Shown one piece after another: positions 12,564 to 22,812 of a stretch of 64,000 nucleotides of DNA. The translations under genes were made by a program, and so were the position numbers. Origin of the DNA: Wallemia ichthyophaga EXF-994 (lineage: Eukaryota > Basidiomycota > Wallemiomycetes > Wallemiales > Wallemiaceae). Within the stretch, counting starts at the first letter, position 1. Each line of letters opens with the position of its first letter. Below the pieces are notes generated by a model. That model had not been told where the DNA came from and did no database searches. It saw only the letters and a list, made by a program, of their open reading frames with translations. The stretch is taken from positions 248,001 through 312,000 of the forward strand of contig NW_008806284.1 in NCBI RefSeq assembly GCF_000400465.1, read 5' to 3'.

Positions 12564-13084
12564 GCTTTGAGCTGTGCGATTTGGCGTGGTCAACTGATCA
12601 CACCACACCAACGATTCCTAAAGTCTCCGCACCGTCGGCATCAATTGAATTATATTAGACACAAATTAAACCCTCAAAATTAGTAAATGCACGCACTGAA
12701 CAATATTATTATAATTTTAATTACCCTGCCGCACATAATCGATGCGTGCCGCTGTAGCTGAGTGAAATGAAGACCCCAAAATTCGAATGTGACAGCTGCC
12801 ATAGAGATTGCGAGGGCGCTTAAAGGGCTAAGCGAGTTGATATATAAAACCCTCTGTCAGTGAGACAATTTTTGAGCTAGTAATTAATTTGGAACCTGTG
12901 TGCCTTCGGGCGTCGCGTGGCGTGCGTTAGTGGAGTGACAGGAGGTCGGAGCATTTACAGCGGATAAGAATATCCAGTGAGAATACTATGAAACTTCTGT
13001 CCCAGACAATTGCAAGCGTCGCTTGCTCGGTTAACGTAAGATCCGTGTTTTGGGGAGATTTATCATGCAAATTAAATTGATCGT
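12564..13084. other. Intergenic region with a TATA-like element
   Basis: About 520 bp with no convincing coding sequence. A TATAAA sits at 12843-12848, roughly 240 bp before the ATG of the next gene, followed by a GC-rich stretch; a 5' untranslated exon here is possible. Nothing else was recognised. Confidence 0.4.
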
Positions 13085-13790
13085 ATGTCTCCCACAACCA
13101 ACACGATGATTGTACATCTCCCAAGCAGTTATCATGTACATAAAACGAAAGACGGTGACGAGGTAGAGCTCGTTGATAAACACAAGGGTGGCCATTGGCT
13201 GTTGAAGAGTTTAAGCGAAAAGAACACTTTAAGCTTGATAGATCCAGCAGAAAGACTGTATGCACACTCGAAGCAGCATGGATTCGATTATGAAGTTAAC
13301 TTATCAAATGGTCGCGTCAACATTGATAGGGATAGTTACTTTAACAGTTTGAGCTACTTGTTTGCGTTGCCTTCTGGAGTAAATTGCTCAGTAAAGTCAA
13401 GTGATTTTTACAATCTTAGAGTGGTTGACTTGGAAACGGATAAGACACTGGCTACCTATTCGAAGCATAAGCACGGATTATCACTTCACAAGTACTCGAC
13501 GTTGAAAATAAATCCTGATTTGTCAGATCACGATAAGTTGCTGCTTATTATGGTTTGTCTGCAGGTGAGTGAAGTAAACTGAGACATTCTACATTAATGC
13601 TTACAAAGATGAACAGATGAGCAGAATTGAAAGGCAACCAAAGTCAAATCATCATCATCACTTGAAGCAGCTATTGCCACTATCTTCATCTACTAGCTCA
13701 CTGAGTTCCTTAACATCACTCAATAACTTTCTCCATTCTCATACGTCGAGTCCTTCTAGCTCACCTAAGCTACACAAAAACTCAATATGA
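13085..13790 (+). CDS. Hypothetical protein, globular domain plus Ser/His-rich tail
   Basis: Predicted 217-residue protein of unknown function. Exons 13085-13564 and 13617-13790 with a 52-nt intron (GTGAGT donor, CAG acceptor). Residues 1-160 look like a compact mixed beta domain with a repeated strand pattern (HLPSSYHVHK, DGDEVELVDKHKGGHW, NLRVVDLETDKTLATY), loosely reminiscent of the tubby/LURP-like fold or of fungal domains of unknown function. The second exon encodes a Ser-rich tail with four consecutive histidines. No signal peptide or membrane segment. An alternative acceptor 8 nt earlier would truncate the protein after three residues; the frame-preserving acceptor was chosen. Confidence 0.65.
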
Positions 13791-13931
13791 AAAACATTCA
13801 AGAAAAACTTGATATACCCAACTGATGCTGATTTCAACTTACGATATAAACTCATGACATATGCAATTTGTAACAGAACTGTATAACTTATTTTGTAGCA
13901 AATATTTGAATAAAAATAGATGAAAAACAAT

Positions 13932-14693
13932 TCAAACAATAGTTTCAAGTTCTTTAGCGTAATTGAGGGAGTGAGATATCATGTTATGAGAAGGAAGTGA
14001 GAACTTTTGCTTTTCAATGCCAGTTATGCTGTTTAGGTCTTTGAAGATGACGTGTTGGGTGGAAGGGGAAATGGTCCAACCTCTGGAAGTAGCGAATTGA
14101 GTTAGTTGAGCAGGGGAGTTGAAGAAGAGGAGAGTAGCAGCGTCATTGATTGGTAAAGAATCGTAAGCCTTCTCTTCACAGGAAGCGATTTCATTTCTAA
14201 TAGTTTCCAAGAAGGCCAACCAAATCCAATGGCCAGCTAACTCAATTTCAGGCTTTGAATCCCAAACTTTGCTGTAAGAACCTTCCATGATCCATCTTTC
14301 TAATTTAATGGGAGTTTGAATGTGAAAGTTGGATAATAAGTGGATAGGGATAGACTCAAGGAGGGTGTGGAAGTCAGAGATTCTATTTTGAGTGAGATAT
14401 ATGAGTAATTGTAGGGCAATGATCTTTGGTTGATTGGTGGAGTCGTTTGTAAGTGACCAGAAAGGGTTCAATAGGTTTATATAGCGTTCGAAAGATTTCA
14501 AATCTTGTGAGGTGATTGAGTGGAGTGCACCAACTTCTAATATATCCCTAGAAACTTGTAAATCGACCATATCACTTCTAGTTGAGGGGATAAGTAGATT
14601 CGACTGTGACATTAGAAGTTTTGCTTCGTTTAAGCCCTCAACAACACGCTCTCCTTTTTCTATTCTCTGTTTTATTTCAAATAATTTTGACAT
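13932..14693 (-). CDS. RPN12: 26S proteasome lid subunit Rpn12 (PSMD8)
   Basis: Predicted 253-residue intronless Rpn12, a PCI-type subunit of the 19S regulatory particle lid whose incorporation completes lid assembly. The region around LNPFWSLTNDSTNQPKIIAL and the stretch LERWIMEGSYSKVW match the conserved core of Rpn12/PSMD8. The C-terminal part is winged-helix-like and ends in YAKELETIV, very like the conserved end of the human protein. Length is close to the yeast protein (274). It is divergent from the 20S subunit gene PRE3, with only 83 bp between the start codons, which suggests co-regulation. Confidence 0.92.
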   Translation of the reverse strand: MSKLFEIKQRIEKGERVVEGLNEAKLLMSQSNLLIPSTRSDMVDLQVSRDILEVGALHSITSQDLKSFERYINLLNPFWSLTNDSTNQPKIIALQLLIYLTQNRISDFHTLLESIPIHLLSNFHIQTPIKLERWIMEGSYSKVWDSKPEIELAGHWIWLAFLETIRNEIASCEEKAYDSLPINDAATLLFFNSPAQLTQFATSRGWTISPSTQHVIFKDLNSITGIEKQKFSLPSHNMISHSLNYAKELETIV

Positions 14694-14776
14694 GATGGTT
14701 GTGCTAGTCCAAGATTACGATTACGTATACCCAGCACTCAGACAGCCATCAACTAAATTATAATTTAATATAAAAA
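14694..14776. promoter_or_regulatory. Bidirectional promoter shared by RPN12 and PRE3
   Basis: The 83 bp between the two proteasome start codons must drive both genes. The half next to PRE3 is AT-rich. The classical yeast PACE element (GGTGGCAAA) is not present here, so any shared control uses another site, for example within the TACGATTACGTATAC-like segment. This is inference from position. Confidence 0.5.
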
Positions 14777-15566
14777 ATGGATTTACGCAGCGCTATGACA
14801 CATGCAGACGCCCAAAGATTAAAGAAGGGTGAAGTAAACCTTGGTACATCGATTATGGCAGTTGAATTTGAAGGTGGAGTTGTCATCGGTGCTGATTCAA
14901 GGACTACGATGGGCAGTTATATCGTGGGTTTTGATTGGTCAAACGTTATCCACGCCTTACGCCTCCTCTCTACAGGCTAACAGAGTCACCGATAAACTGA
15001 CTCACATTCATGATCGCATTTATTGCTGTAGATCTGGTTCAGCTGCTGATACTCAAGCGGTGGCTGATATCGTTGCATATCACTTATCCATGTTCTCGGT
15101 TCAACAAGGTGAAAGACCAAATACACACACCGCTGCTGCATTATTCAATCAACTCTGTTACGGCAATAAGGATAGGTTATCTGCTGGTATCATTGTTGCT
15201 GGTTATGACAAGGAAAATGGCGGTAGCGTCTACAATATACCCCTCGGTGGTGGTATGTTTAAGCAACCATGGGCAATCGGTGGTAGTGGCTCTACTTACG
15301 TTTACGGTTATTGTGATGCAACCTACAAAGATGGAATGAACAAAGATGAAACTGTTCATTTCGTTAAGAACACTCTCGCTCTCGCCATGTCTAGAGATGG
15401 TAGCTCTGGTGGGACTATTAGAATGTGTGTCATTACTGATGATGGTGTACAACGCCTATTCGTACCTGGAAATGAATTACCTCAATTCTGGGAACCTCAA
15501 GTAAATGTAAACAAACCGGCTCATCAACTAGCCATGGAAGCTGAAGGTGATATTATGGTTCATTAA
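14777..15566 (+). CDS. PRE3: 20S proteasome subunit beta-1 (Pre3/PSMB6)
   Basis: Predicted 245-residue beta-1 subunit, the caspase-like active site of the 20S proteasome. Exons 14777-14923 and 14976-15566, intron 52 nt. The propeptide is 23 residues and ends in Gly before the catalytic threonine T24 ([10 protein letters not shown]). Relative to that threonine, D17 and K33 are present (ADSRTT and RVTDK), so the site should be active. The conserved GSAADTQ and the SRDGSSGG motif before GTIRMCVI are also present. The intron falls just after MGSYI, and the frame is restored exactly as in the family. Confidence 0.96.
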
Positions 15567-15668
15567 AATGGCTCAATTTATCTTTTTGTAAGAATACACG
15601 TAGTTTTTATATTAAGATTCTTTTAATACGCTTTTCAACCACGCTTTCTACCATTACATGCCTCATAT

Positions 15669-16539
15669 ATGCCTGCATACGCAGACAATTATCCTGCATC
15701 TACAAACAATGGCCCTGTTATTCTCACTATAGACGGTTTAAATGAGGAGTCTTGTGAAACTGAATATACCATGGAATTAGATGCTATGGATACCGAAACA
15801 GACTCATTAAACGTCGTTGACAACCAAATTGATGATATAATGGCTGTTGATGTACATACCGTGTGTTTGCCCATTTAATGTTCTGCACTTTGTAATTCTT
15901 CTTATTCCCTACAGGACACCTTCCCTTCAAGTGTACTCATCCTCGATACGAACATTCTGATATCCAATCTGGATTTCCTCAAATCTCTCCACTCTCTCCT
16001 TCGCTCAAACCTCTGTCCACCATTCGGTATCGTCGTACCTGATATCGTCATACGCGAACTCGACGCACAGAAAGATAGCAATCGTGGTATATCTCATTTA
16101 TCACGCGCAGCACTAAGTTGGTGTCTTGATTGTGCTAAATCGAGCAATAGTCTGGTTAAATTTGAGAGAAGCAGTCTAATTGATGCTGTGGGTGAGGTAC
16201 ATTACAAAGCTAATAAAGATAACAATAATAAAAATAGGAGAATGATGTGAGCGTAAATTCACACTCTCGAACTTCTCTCACAAGTCCCCTCTCAACCTCC
16301 ACAGGATAGAATCATCGGTTGTGCAGCTCATCTTCAATCTAAAATCGTTGTCTTGCTCTTTACGAATGATAAATCTCTGGCTATCAAAGCCGAGAGTGTT
16401 GGTGGGTAGGTTACCCTCCTTTAACCCTCTCACAACTCTCCCAGGCATTCAAACAATCTCGACTTCAGAAAGTGAAATTTCTCACCTACGTGAGATAGCA
16501 GGTGACAAGTCTTCTCAGGCGTCTAGATATTCAAGCTAA
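15669..16539 (+). CDS. PIN-domain endoribonuclease, Swt1-like
   Basis: Predicted 224-residue protein in five exons: 15669-15860, 15915-16196, a 9-nt micro-exon 16238-16246, 16305-16401 and 16445-16539. The PIN nuclease core is clear: SSVLILDTNILISNLDFL carries the first catalytic aspartate, VVPDIVIRELDAQKDS the conserved glutamate/aspartate, and END/DRIIGCAAHLQ plus LLFTNDKSLAIKA supply the later acidic residues. The arrangement is that of yeast Swt1, which acts in nuclear mRNA quality control at the pore. Residues 1-64 are acidic and disordered. It is shorter than full-length Swt1 and lacks the WW and C-terminal parts, so the exact orthology is unsure. Confidence 0.75.
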
Positions 16540-16647
16540 CACTAGGTGCTAAATACTTAAAAAAGTAGACTAAACCGTTTATACAAGTCAAATACAAAGA
16601 AAAAAACAACAGTAACACGTGTATTATAAAAATAAGTAGATTATAAA

Positions 16648-18548
16648 TTATAAACGTTGCGATTCTATATACGTCCCCACAGCGCGCACTTCATCACCGT
16701 TAGCCTTCTTCAAATGATTCCTTAGATCACTTTTCGCCGCCTGGGGGAGAAGGTTCTCAAGTCTATTCAAACTTGCTTTGAAAGCCGGGCTCATTTCTTC
16801 TGCAGGTTTCTTACTCGATTGTCTCACAGGTGCAGGTGTACTAGCTCGCAACTCGTATTTACTAGGCGGCTTGAGATTAGCCAATCCAGGAAATGGTTCT
16901 GGGTTGAGCACGTGAGTTAAATTAAAAATACTACTGTTGCGACTCTTGCTAGGTTTAGCACGTGGTCCAGTGGGTGCGCGCTCAAGGCCATCTAAATTTA
17001 TATGTGATGTGGACGCTGCTGAGACGTGTCTAGGGGTTTTGTGTGAAGATCCACGAGCTGGTACTGTCACCTCCTTATTATCCTTCCCGCTTATAGTCGT
17101 AGGTGTTGATGTAGTTGTACTTGCTGTACTCGTGCTTACGCCAGTAGCCGGTGTATCCCGCTCCACCATCTCTTCGCTGCGATTAGGGCTCCGAGGGGGA
17201 GTCGTCCCGGGCGTTGTCGTGTAGAGTGGCGGTGATATGGATGAAATTGATGAAGGTAGGTCTGCATCTTTGCTAATAGGTGATGGATGTCCAATTTGCA
17301 GCTTCTTCGGTGGTGATTTTGCACTCGTCCGTCGACCAAGATTGGCAAAGAAACCAGCAGCACGACTAGCCTTAACGGTAGCTGTACTCCGTGGTGAGCT
17401 GATAGCGCTGCTAGTGCTACCAGTTTTTTTTACCATAGCCGCTGCGCCAGGATAAGGGAGATGCTCAGGTATTTTATCAGGCGGGCTATCGCCAGCAACA
17501 GCTTTAGTGAGATCGTGGGCAACATTAATATCACTGCCTGGACGAAGTGGGAAGGTTGAGTTAGTAGCAAAGGACGCAGAACTATGTTGGCGATCTTGAA
17601 TGCTGGGACGTTCTTGGTGATAAGGGACGACTGGAGTGGACATGTAAGGACTATTAGAAGTTTGGGCATTACTTGAGTGTATACTTGGAGCATTTGATGG
17701 TGATTGAGTAGCTTGGCGGTTGATTTCGTCATTATTTTCCATAACATCTGTCTCGCCTGCGTCAGATTGAATACTCTGTTGACTTTTCTCGCGCTTATAG
17801 CGTTCACTATGAAATACGAGAGGTGGTGGGCTGTAGCTGCGTGGCCTGCCTTCACCACCGACGCAACGAAGCCAGACTTGCAAGCCGCTCGCAGCTCTAG
17901 CAAGAGCGTTAATAGCCTCTGCGGTGCGCATAACACGGTCAGATGTAGACGAGGCACCGTTATAGGTAGCCTTAGAAGAGAAAGCATTAGGAAGGGGCAT
18001 ATCACGGGTGATTGAAACAGGGTCACAGTTGTCTGTGGGTGAGGGGAGGTCGATAGTGCTGTCAGAAGAGCGAGAGGAGCGAGAGGAGTGAGAGTAGACT
18101 GAATGAGCGTCATTTAGAGCAGCAGTTGACATTTGGCTAATCGCACTGCCTCTTCTCTTAAGGAGAATATCTGAAGGGATATGACCAATGCTAGTGCCGT
18201 GACTGTCAAATGTGTTCAGAAATAGGATAATGGTGAAGAAGAAGCCACGCACTCAACATCCACGCCGTGATAACTGCCAACTTTTACAGGGCCTTGTTCA
18301 CCACCGCTCGTGTACACATTCAAATGAGGATAATCACTGCTGTCCATACGCTCCATAACAGATATCTGTCTATTCGATTTGTCTACATCGTTCAATGTAC
18401 CACCAGAACTGTATTTACTCGATGGAGAAGACGAAGAAGAGGCATCGCCCGTTTCAGCGATGTAAGCGTAGTAATCAAGTACGCTGGCATTTGTATAGCG
18501 CTTATCATTATCCCCGTTGAAATCTCTGTTTTCTGTATTTTCTGTCAT
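16648..18548 (-). CDS. Ser-rich disordered protein with a possible CUE/UBA-like C terminus
   Basis: Predicted 616-residue protein in two exons, 18548-18253 and 18202-16648, with a 50-nt intron. Near the N terminus is a short conserved-looking segment (NASVLDYYAYIAETGD). Most of the rest is Ser/Pro/Thr-rich and disordered, with likely phosphorylation-rich runs. The only compact part is the end: SLNRLENLLPQAAKSDLRNH followed by GDEVRAVGTYIESQ, whose helix pattern and spacing resemble a CUE or UBA ubiquitin-binding domain. That assignment is inference. No membrane segment or signal peptide. Possible roles include a regulatory scaffold; function unknown. Confidence 0.75.
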
Positions 18549-18983
18549 GATGGTTTACGCAAGAGAAGGCCAGGCTAATCCTCAGCAAGTTACACAATTT
18601 GGTCCAGTTACAGGTACTTGGTGGACTTAAGCGGACGGTGCGAAATACTCCACCAGTGTATGTAAATCACTTGAATTAATTTTGTTTTAATTGAATTTAC
18701 CTGATTAAATTTCAAAGACAATGCACCTCCACTTGGCTGTGTGGCTATGGGTGGCTTTGAATCTATGGATATACTTGAATAATTTCAAATCCACATCTAT
18801 AAAGTATTTCCGCAAATTAATTGTAAAAACTTGTAAACACTTGCTTACTCACGCACGGATCACTATAAGCAGTAACACAAGGGTCATGTAATTGGGGTTT
18901 TATATCAAAATACAAATACTTTTCATTCATTATTTGTACTTATTCTTTACTACGCGTATCTCCGATGATCTGCACTCACTCTC
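18549..18983. other. Intergenic region with two short coding-like segments
   Basis: About 435 bp between divergent genes. On the plus strand a 27-codon frame (18547-18630) starts exactly opposite the neighbouring start codon and ends in FGPVTGTWWT. On the minus strand, around 18,700-18,775, a segment reads IDSKPPIATQPSGGALSLKF and ends at a donor-like CAG/GTAAAT. Neither could be joined into a convincing gene. Confidence 0.3.
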
Positions 18984-19882
18984 ATGACATCTCTCAATCT
19001 ACCCCATAAATACGCGTATCTGCGTAGATTGCTTGATAGAGCCATTAAATACTATCGAGATCTAAGCACCTCCTCCAAATTACTCCTCTGTTTCGCTATT
19101 GGCGTACATCAGTTATTCGCTTTGGTTGTCTGGTACTACGGACCAAAGGAAATATTCGGATACATTGCAAATACCGCTCTCTCTCTTCAGCAACTCAGCT
19201 TCGGCTGGCTGATTCTCGTTATATCCCTCGTCATTGCCTCTTTCCCTCCCATGATTGGCTATGGCATGCTTATATCTGTATGTGGCTTCGTTTATGGTTT
19301 CCCCTTGGGTATTCTCCCTGCTGGAATCGGCTCACTTGTGTGTCTCACACGTCACCCACATTCCTCACCCACTTACTCCCCTAAAAACAGTCAGGCGCAA
19401 GCTCCGTCTTCTTAATTAGCAGACAACTCCAAAAGACCCGTCTTTTCGGGAGCAAGTTGAGAGCTCTCTCTGTCTCTACAAAGTTTCAGGCGATAAGCAC
19501 CGCGATAACAGATCGCGGCATTGGTTTGGTCGTTCTCCTCAGACTCTGCCCTATTCCTCCCTGGGTATACAGCAATCTCGGCTTTAGTCTCCTTCCACCT
19601 GATAAACTCACCTTCACTCAGTTTTTCTTCGCTACCATTCTCAGTACACCACGCCTTTTCCTCCATGTCTTTATCGGTTCACGCGTATTTGCCCTTTCTG
19701 ACCCAAATAATCAACTCGATAGCACCACCAAGATTCTCGATATTACTGGTATTGTCGCAGGTATGGTCCTCTCCACCCTGCTAGGATGGTATGTGTATAG
19801 GGTTACAATGCACAAAATCAGTCAAAGCGTCGATGAAGAGTATAACATTGATAATGAAAGTCTATTATCTGAATTGAGGTGA
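18984..19882 (+). CDS. TVP38: Tvp38/TMEM64-family membrane protein
   Basis: Predicted 281-residue multi-pass protein of the Golgi/late-secretory Tvp38 (DedA-like, VTT domain) family. Exons 18984-19337 and 19391-19882, intron 53 nt. Transmembrane segments are visible at about residues 30-50, 62-85 and 88-115, and again near 150-170, 190-210 and 230-250. The splice creates LPAGIGSLSGASSVFLISRQ, the conserved glycine-rich region followed by a basic turn. The hallmark arginine/proline segment is VLLRLCPIPPWVYSN. Members act in lipid handling and membrane traffic, probably as scramblases or transporters. The family call is good; assignment to Tvp38 rather than a sister paralogue is less sure. Confidence 0.88.
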
Positions 19883-20006
19883 ATATTAACGCATTCGCAT
19901 TATTTTCTACTTGGATTCCTGATGTCTTTGTCTATGTCCTTATTTGTGATCTCTTTTTGCTTTCTTAAGCTTGATATTTGGTATTAAGTGTATATGACAA
20001 GTCAGC

Positions 20007-21306
20007 CTAATTGAACTCTCTCAAAGACTTGTTTTTATCCCGTCTGCTGATGTTTCCACCTCCGCGCAACAATTCTGGTAGGACTTTTCCGTGTTTGATC
20101 GTTTGTTGGACCTGTGTGGGGTGTTAAATAGAGTTTGCGAATAACTACACACCCACTATAGCCGGCACTTCACGTGCAGAAACCCTCCCGTAACAAATAC
20201 TTGCACCAGTTGGGAAGTGAATGATTACGTTTCCAGCAAATTTGTGACCACCGACGTGACTTACTTTGAACAATCCAACCGTACTGCCTTCTTCAACATT
20301 CACATCTCTCAATCTCTCTGAAATTTCATTGACGTCTTTCGTAGTGTCGGTTTCTTCGGGGGATATTTTAATTTTAGGGGAGGTGTATGGCGTAGCAGAC
20401 ATTGAAAATCCCCCTTGAGGCAGTTGGACAGGTTTGTGATCGAGTGAGATTGAGTCTCCACGCTTATCTATACTCCAACCTTCAGCTTCAATGCACTTGA
20501 TCATTTCACGTTCAATAATTGGAGCAGAGATTGCGCACTTCTTATCCCTAGATTTGTGTGAGCATATCAGAACAGTTGCAATGTATGGAAGTGGGTAAGT
20601 GCGTATAGACTTTTCAGAAGCGACGAGGTGATTTACTGCAAGATGAGATTTGAAAAAGTCCTCGGCGGTTTCTCTATTGACGCAGATATTCTCAGCAAGT
20701 ACGTAGTCAGGGAAAACAAGAGCACTTTCTCTGTCTTTCTTTGTAGAGGGTGAAATATGTGAACCGTTTAAAATCTGAATTGTACCATTACCGTCAGTGC
20801 GTGTATCAAATACACCTTCACATTTGCTAGTATTGTTGGTAGATTGCTGAACCTTCTGGGTCTGCTGAGCTGTTCTCTTTGCGATGATACGCTGCATCAA
20901 GCCCGGGTCATCCTTGAGTTTGAAGGTATCTTGAGTACGATCAAGCATACCAGCGAGTGTGAGCTCATTATCAGTTATATCATGCTCCCAATCAGTTTTA
21001 CCTGTCGAAATAACGACTTGCTTTGAAAATGGTTTGTAAGATCCAAGCATATTAGACGTGAGATCGACTGAAGCATGTTATTAGACCTATGCGCTCCCCA
21101 ATAGCACTCCACAAACCATCAAAATTCTTGGGTAAATCCTCAAAGTCACCGATTTGATCGCATGGAGCTGTACAGCTATGGCAATCAACATCTGATACGG
21201 GTACATGAACCGTTGAAAGTGAATTAGCATTATTGTCCGCTGGTTTATTCGTTGGCTTATTAACGCCACCCATTCCAGAAATTGTCCTCTTTAAGAAAGC
21301 TGACAT
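20007..21306 (-). CDS. Aim32/Apd1-family thioredoxin-like [2Fe-2S] protein
   Basis: Predicted 401-residue protein in three exons: 21306-21117, 21067-20157 and 20111-20007, introns 49 and 45 nt. The iron-sulfur ligand pattern of this family is visible: C-x8-C (C232 and C241, in LICSHKSRDKKCAIS) and H-x3-H (H334 and H338, in SHVGGHKFAGNVII). The N terminus carries DCHSCTAPC, and FDVDLTSNMLGSYKPF is created by the first splice. The last exon adds QQTIKHGKVLPELLRGGG, the conserved C-terminal segment, which would be lost without the second intron. Aim32 works in redox quality control in the mitochondrial matrix and Apd1 in the cytosol; there is no clear presequence, so compartment is open. Confidence 0.88.
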
Positions 21307-21382
21307 GATTGTGTGTTGGTGGTTGAACTTTTACAGTCTACAAGCCATTTTCAAGGGGAGGCTTGTCCATTTCAAGCTTAAA

Positions 21383-22704
21383 ATGGATTTTAATAGGAAT
21401 AAGCAAATTAGAGACTCTTTCGCTCCTGCGCCTTCACCTACACCAAGTTACCCTCAAACTTCTTCTGCCGATTCTCCGCGCAAAACTAGCACTCTAAAAC
21501 TTGTACTCTACAGCTTGCCTTCTTTGCAGCCAACAGAGCTACCAAACTCAAGCCGTACCCAGGTTTGTAAATCAGCTGCCATTCCCTATAGAGACTTGAG
21601 AGTGTTGGATAACCCAATCACCGATGACGAGCCTTCTATTCTCATTAGGGATAGCTGTATCGTGTATACTGGTGAAGGTATCAGAGGTATCGTTCGATCT
21701 GATCGTTTACTCATCATTAGAGGTGAAAATGATGTCGGTATTGGTCATAATCCGGTCCGTGCCGAGTGTTTCACCCTTTCTTCACTCACAAATTAAAAAT
21801 TGCAGGCAACAATCGATATAATTCATACCATCCTTATCAGTCTTGAGAATAGACTGTCTACAAATGATTTCACTAAACGCACTTATCCATTCGAGTTCAA
21901 GTATGTCTTTCTTTTCAACTCACTTTGATGGACTAACAAGGAAATTAAAGCGCTTTAGAGGCACTCCTTATGCACTCATTCAGTCTTTTGGAAAAGCGCG
22001 TCGCTAGTCTCACCCTTTCAACTGATACTCTTCTCGAAACACTACGAACAAAAGGTATCGAGCATGATCAATTGCTAGATATGCTCGATCTTTCCACCGC
22101 GGTTGACAAAGCTAACAGAAAGGTACGTGGAATGCACAAGGCGATTGAAGAAGTATTACGTGAAGAGGAAGATATGGCTGCAATGTACTTGACAGCTAAA
22201 CATTTTGGAAAACCACGTAATGAAGGTGAGGATGATGAAGTGGAATTATTATTAGAAGCATATCTCAAGCAATCATCAACACTTTGCTCAGCTGTATCTG
22301 CATTAACAACTCGCTTGCAATCAACAAGTCGTCATGTTGATTTGGTTATGGCTGCAACAAGAAATCGACTACTTCACCTAGAAATTCAACTTGCAGTAGT
22401 CACAGCAGCTTTAGGATTAGGATCATTCTTTACAGGAATATTTGGAATGAACTTAATGAACCATTTCGAAGAGCATTGGAGTGCTTTTTACATATTCACG
22501 GCATTTCTCGCGGTAATAGTAACATCAACAATGAAATATGGTATAAACATATTAAACCATACGCGCTGGTCAAGAATCCAAGCTTCAAAGACAGAAAATG
22601 GTCAAGACAGCGGCTATCTCAATGATCTCGTCAGAAGGAACTTTGTCAGCAATCAAAAGCACGTAAGATTAGAGAATGATAGTGATGTAGAGGAAAGTGT
22701 ATAA
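21383..22704 (+). CDS. MRS2: Mrs2/CorA-type magnesium channel
   Basis: Predicted 406-residue CorA-superfamily Mg2+ channel of the Mrs2 type, normally in the mitochondrial inner membrane. Exons 21383-21754, 21806-21900 and 21951-22704; introns 51 and 50 nt. The first uses a GTCCGT donor. The long helical domain contains PFEFNALEALLMHSF, typical of Mrs2. Two C-terminal membrane helices follow, and the signature GMN closes the first (GSFFTGIFGMN). An acidic loop (NHFEEHW) follows, as expected for the Mg-sensing loop. The N terminus is Ser/Pro-rich and not an obvious mitochondrial presequence; an unseen upstream start is possible. It diverges from the Aim32/Apd1 gene with 76 bp between starts. 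Confidence 0.9.
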
Positions 22705-22812
22705 TATAAATTAATTTTATGAAATTGAAATAACAATGGATTCTTAATTACATCTAGCTCGTACTCTTTGACTCAGACAACCAACAAAGGCTTAAATTCC
22801 AATGAATTGAGT

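Noticed and set aside
21068..21086. A 19-nt intron in the Aim32/Apd1 gene
   Set aside because: A GTTTGT donor upstream gives a 49-nt intron, keeps frame and restores the family motif FDVDLTSNMLGS.
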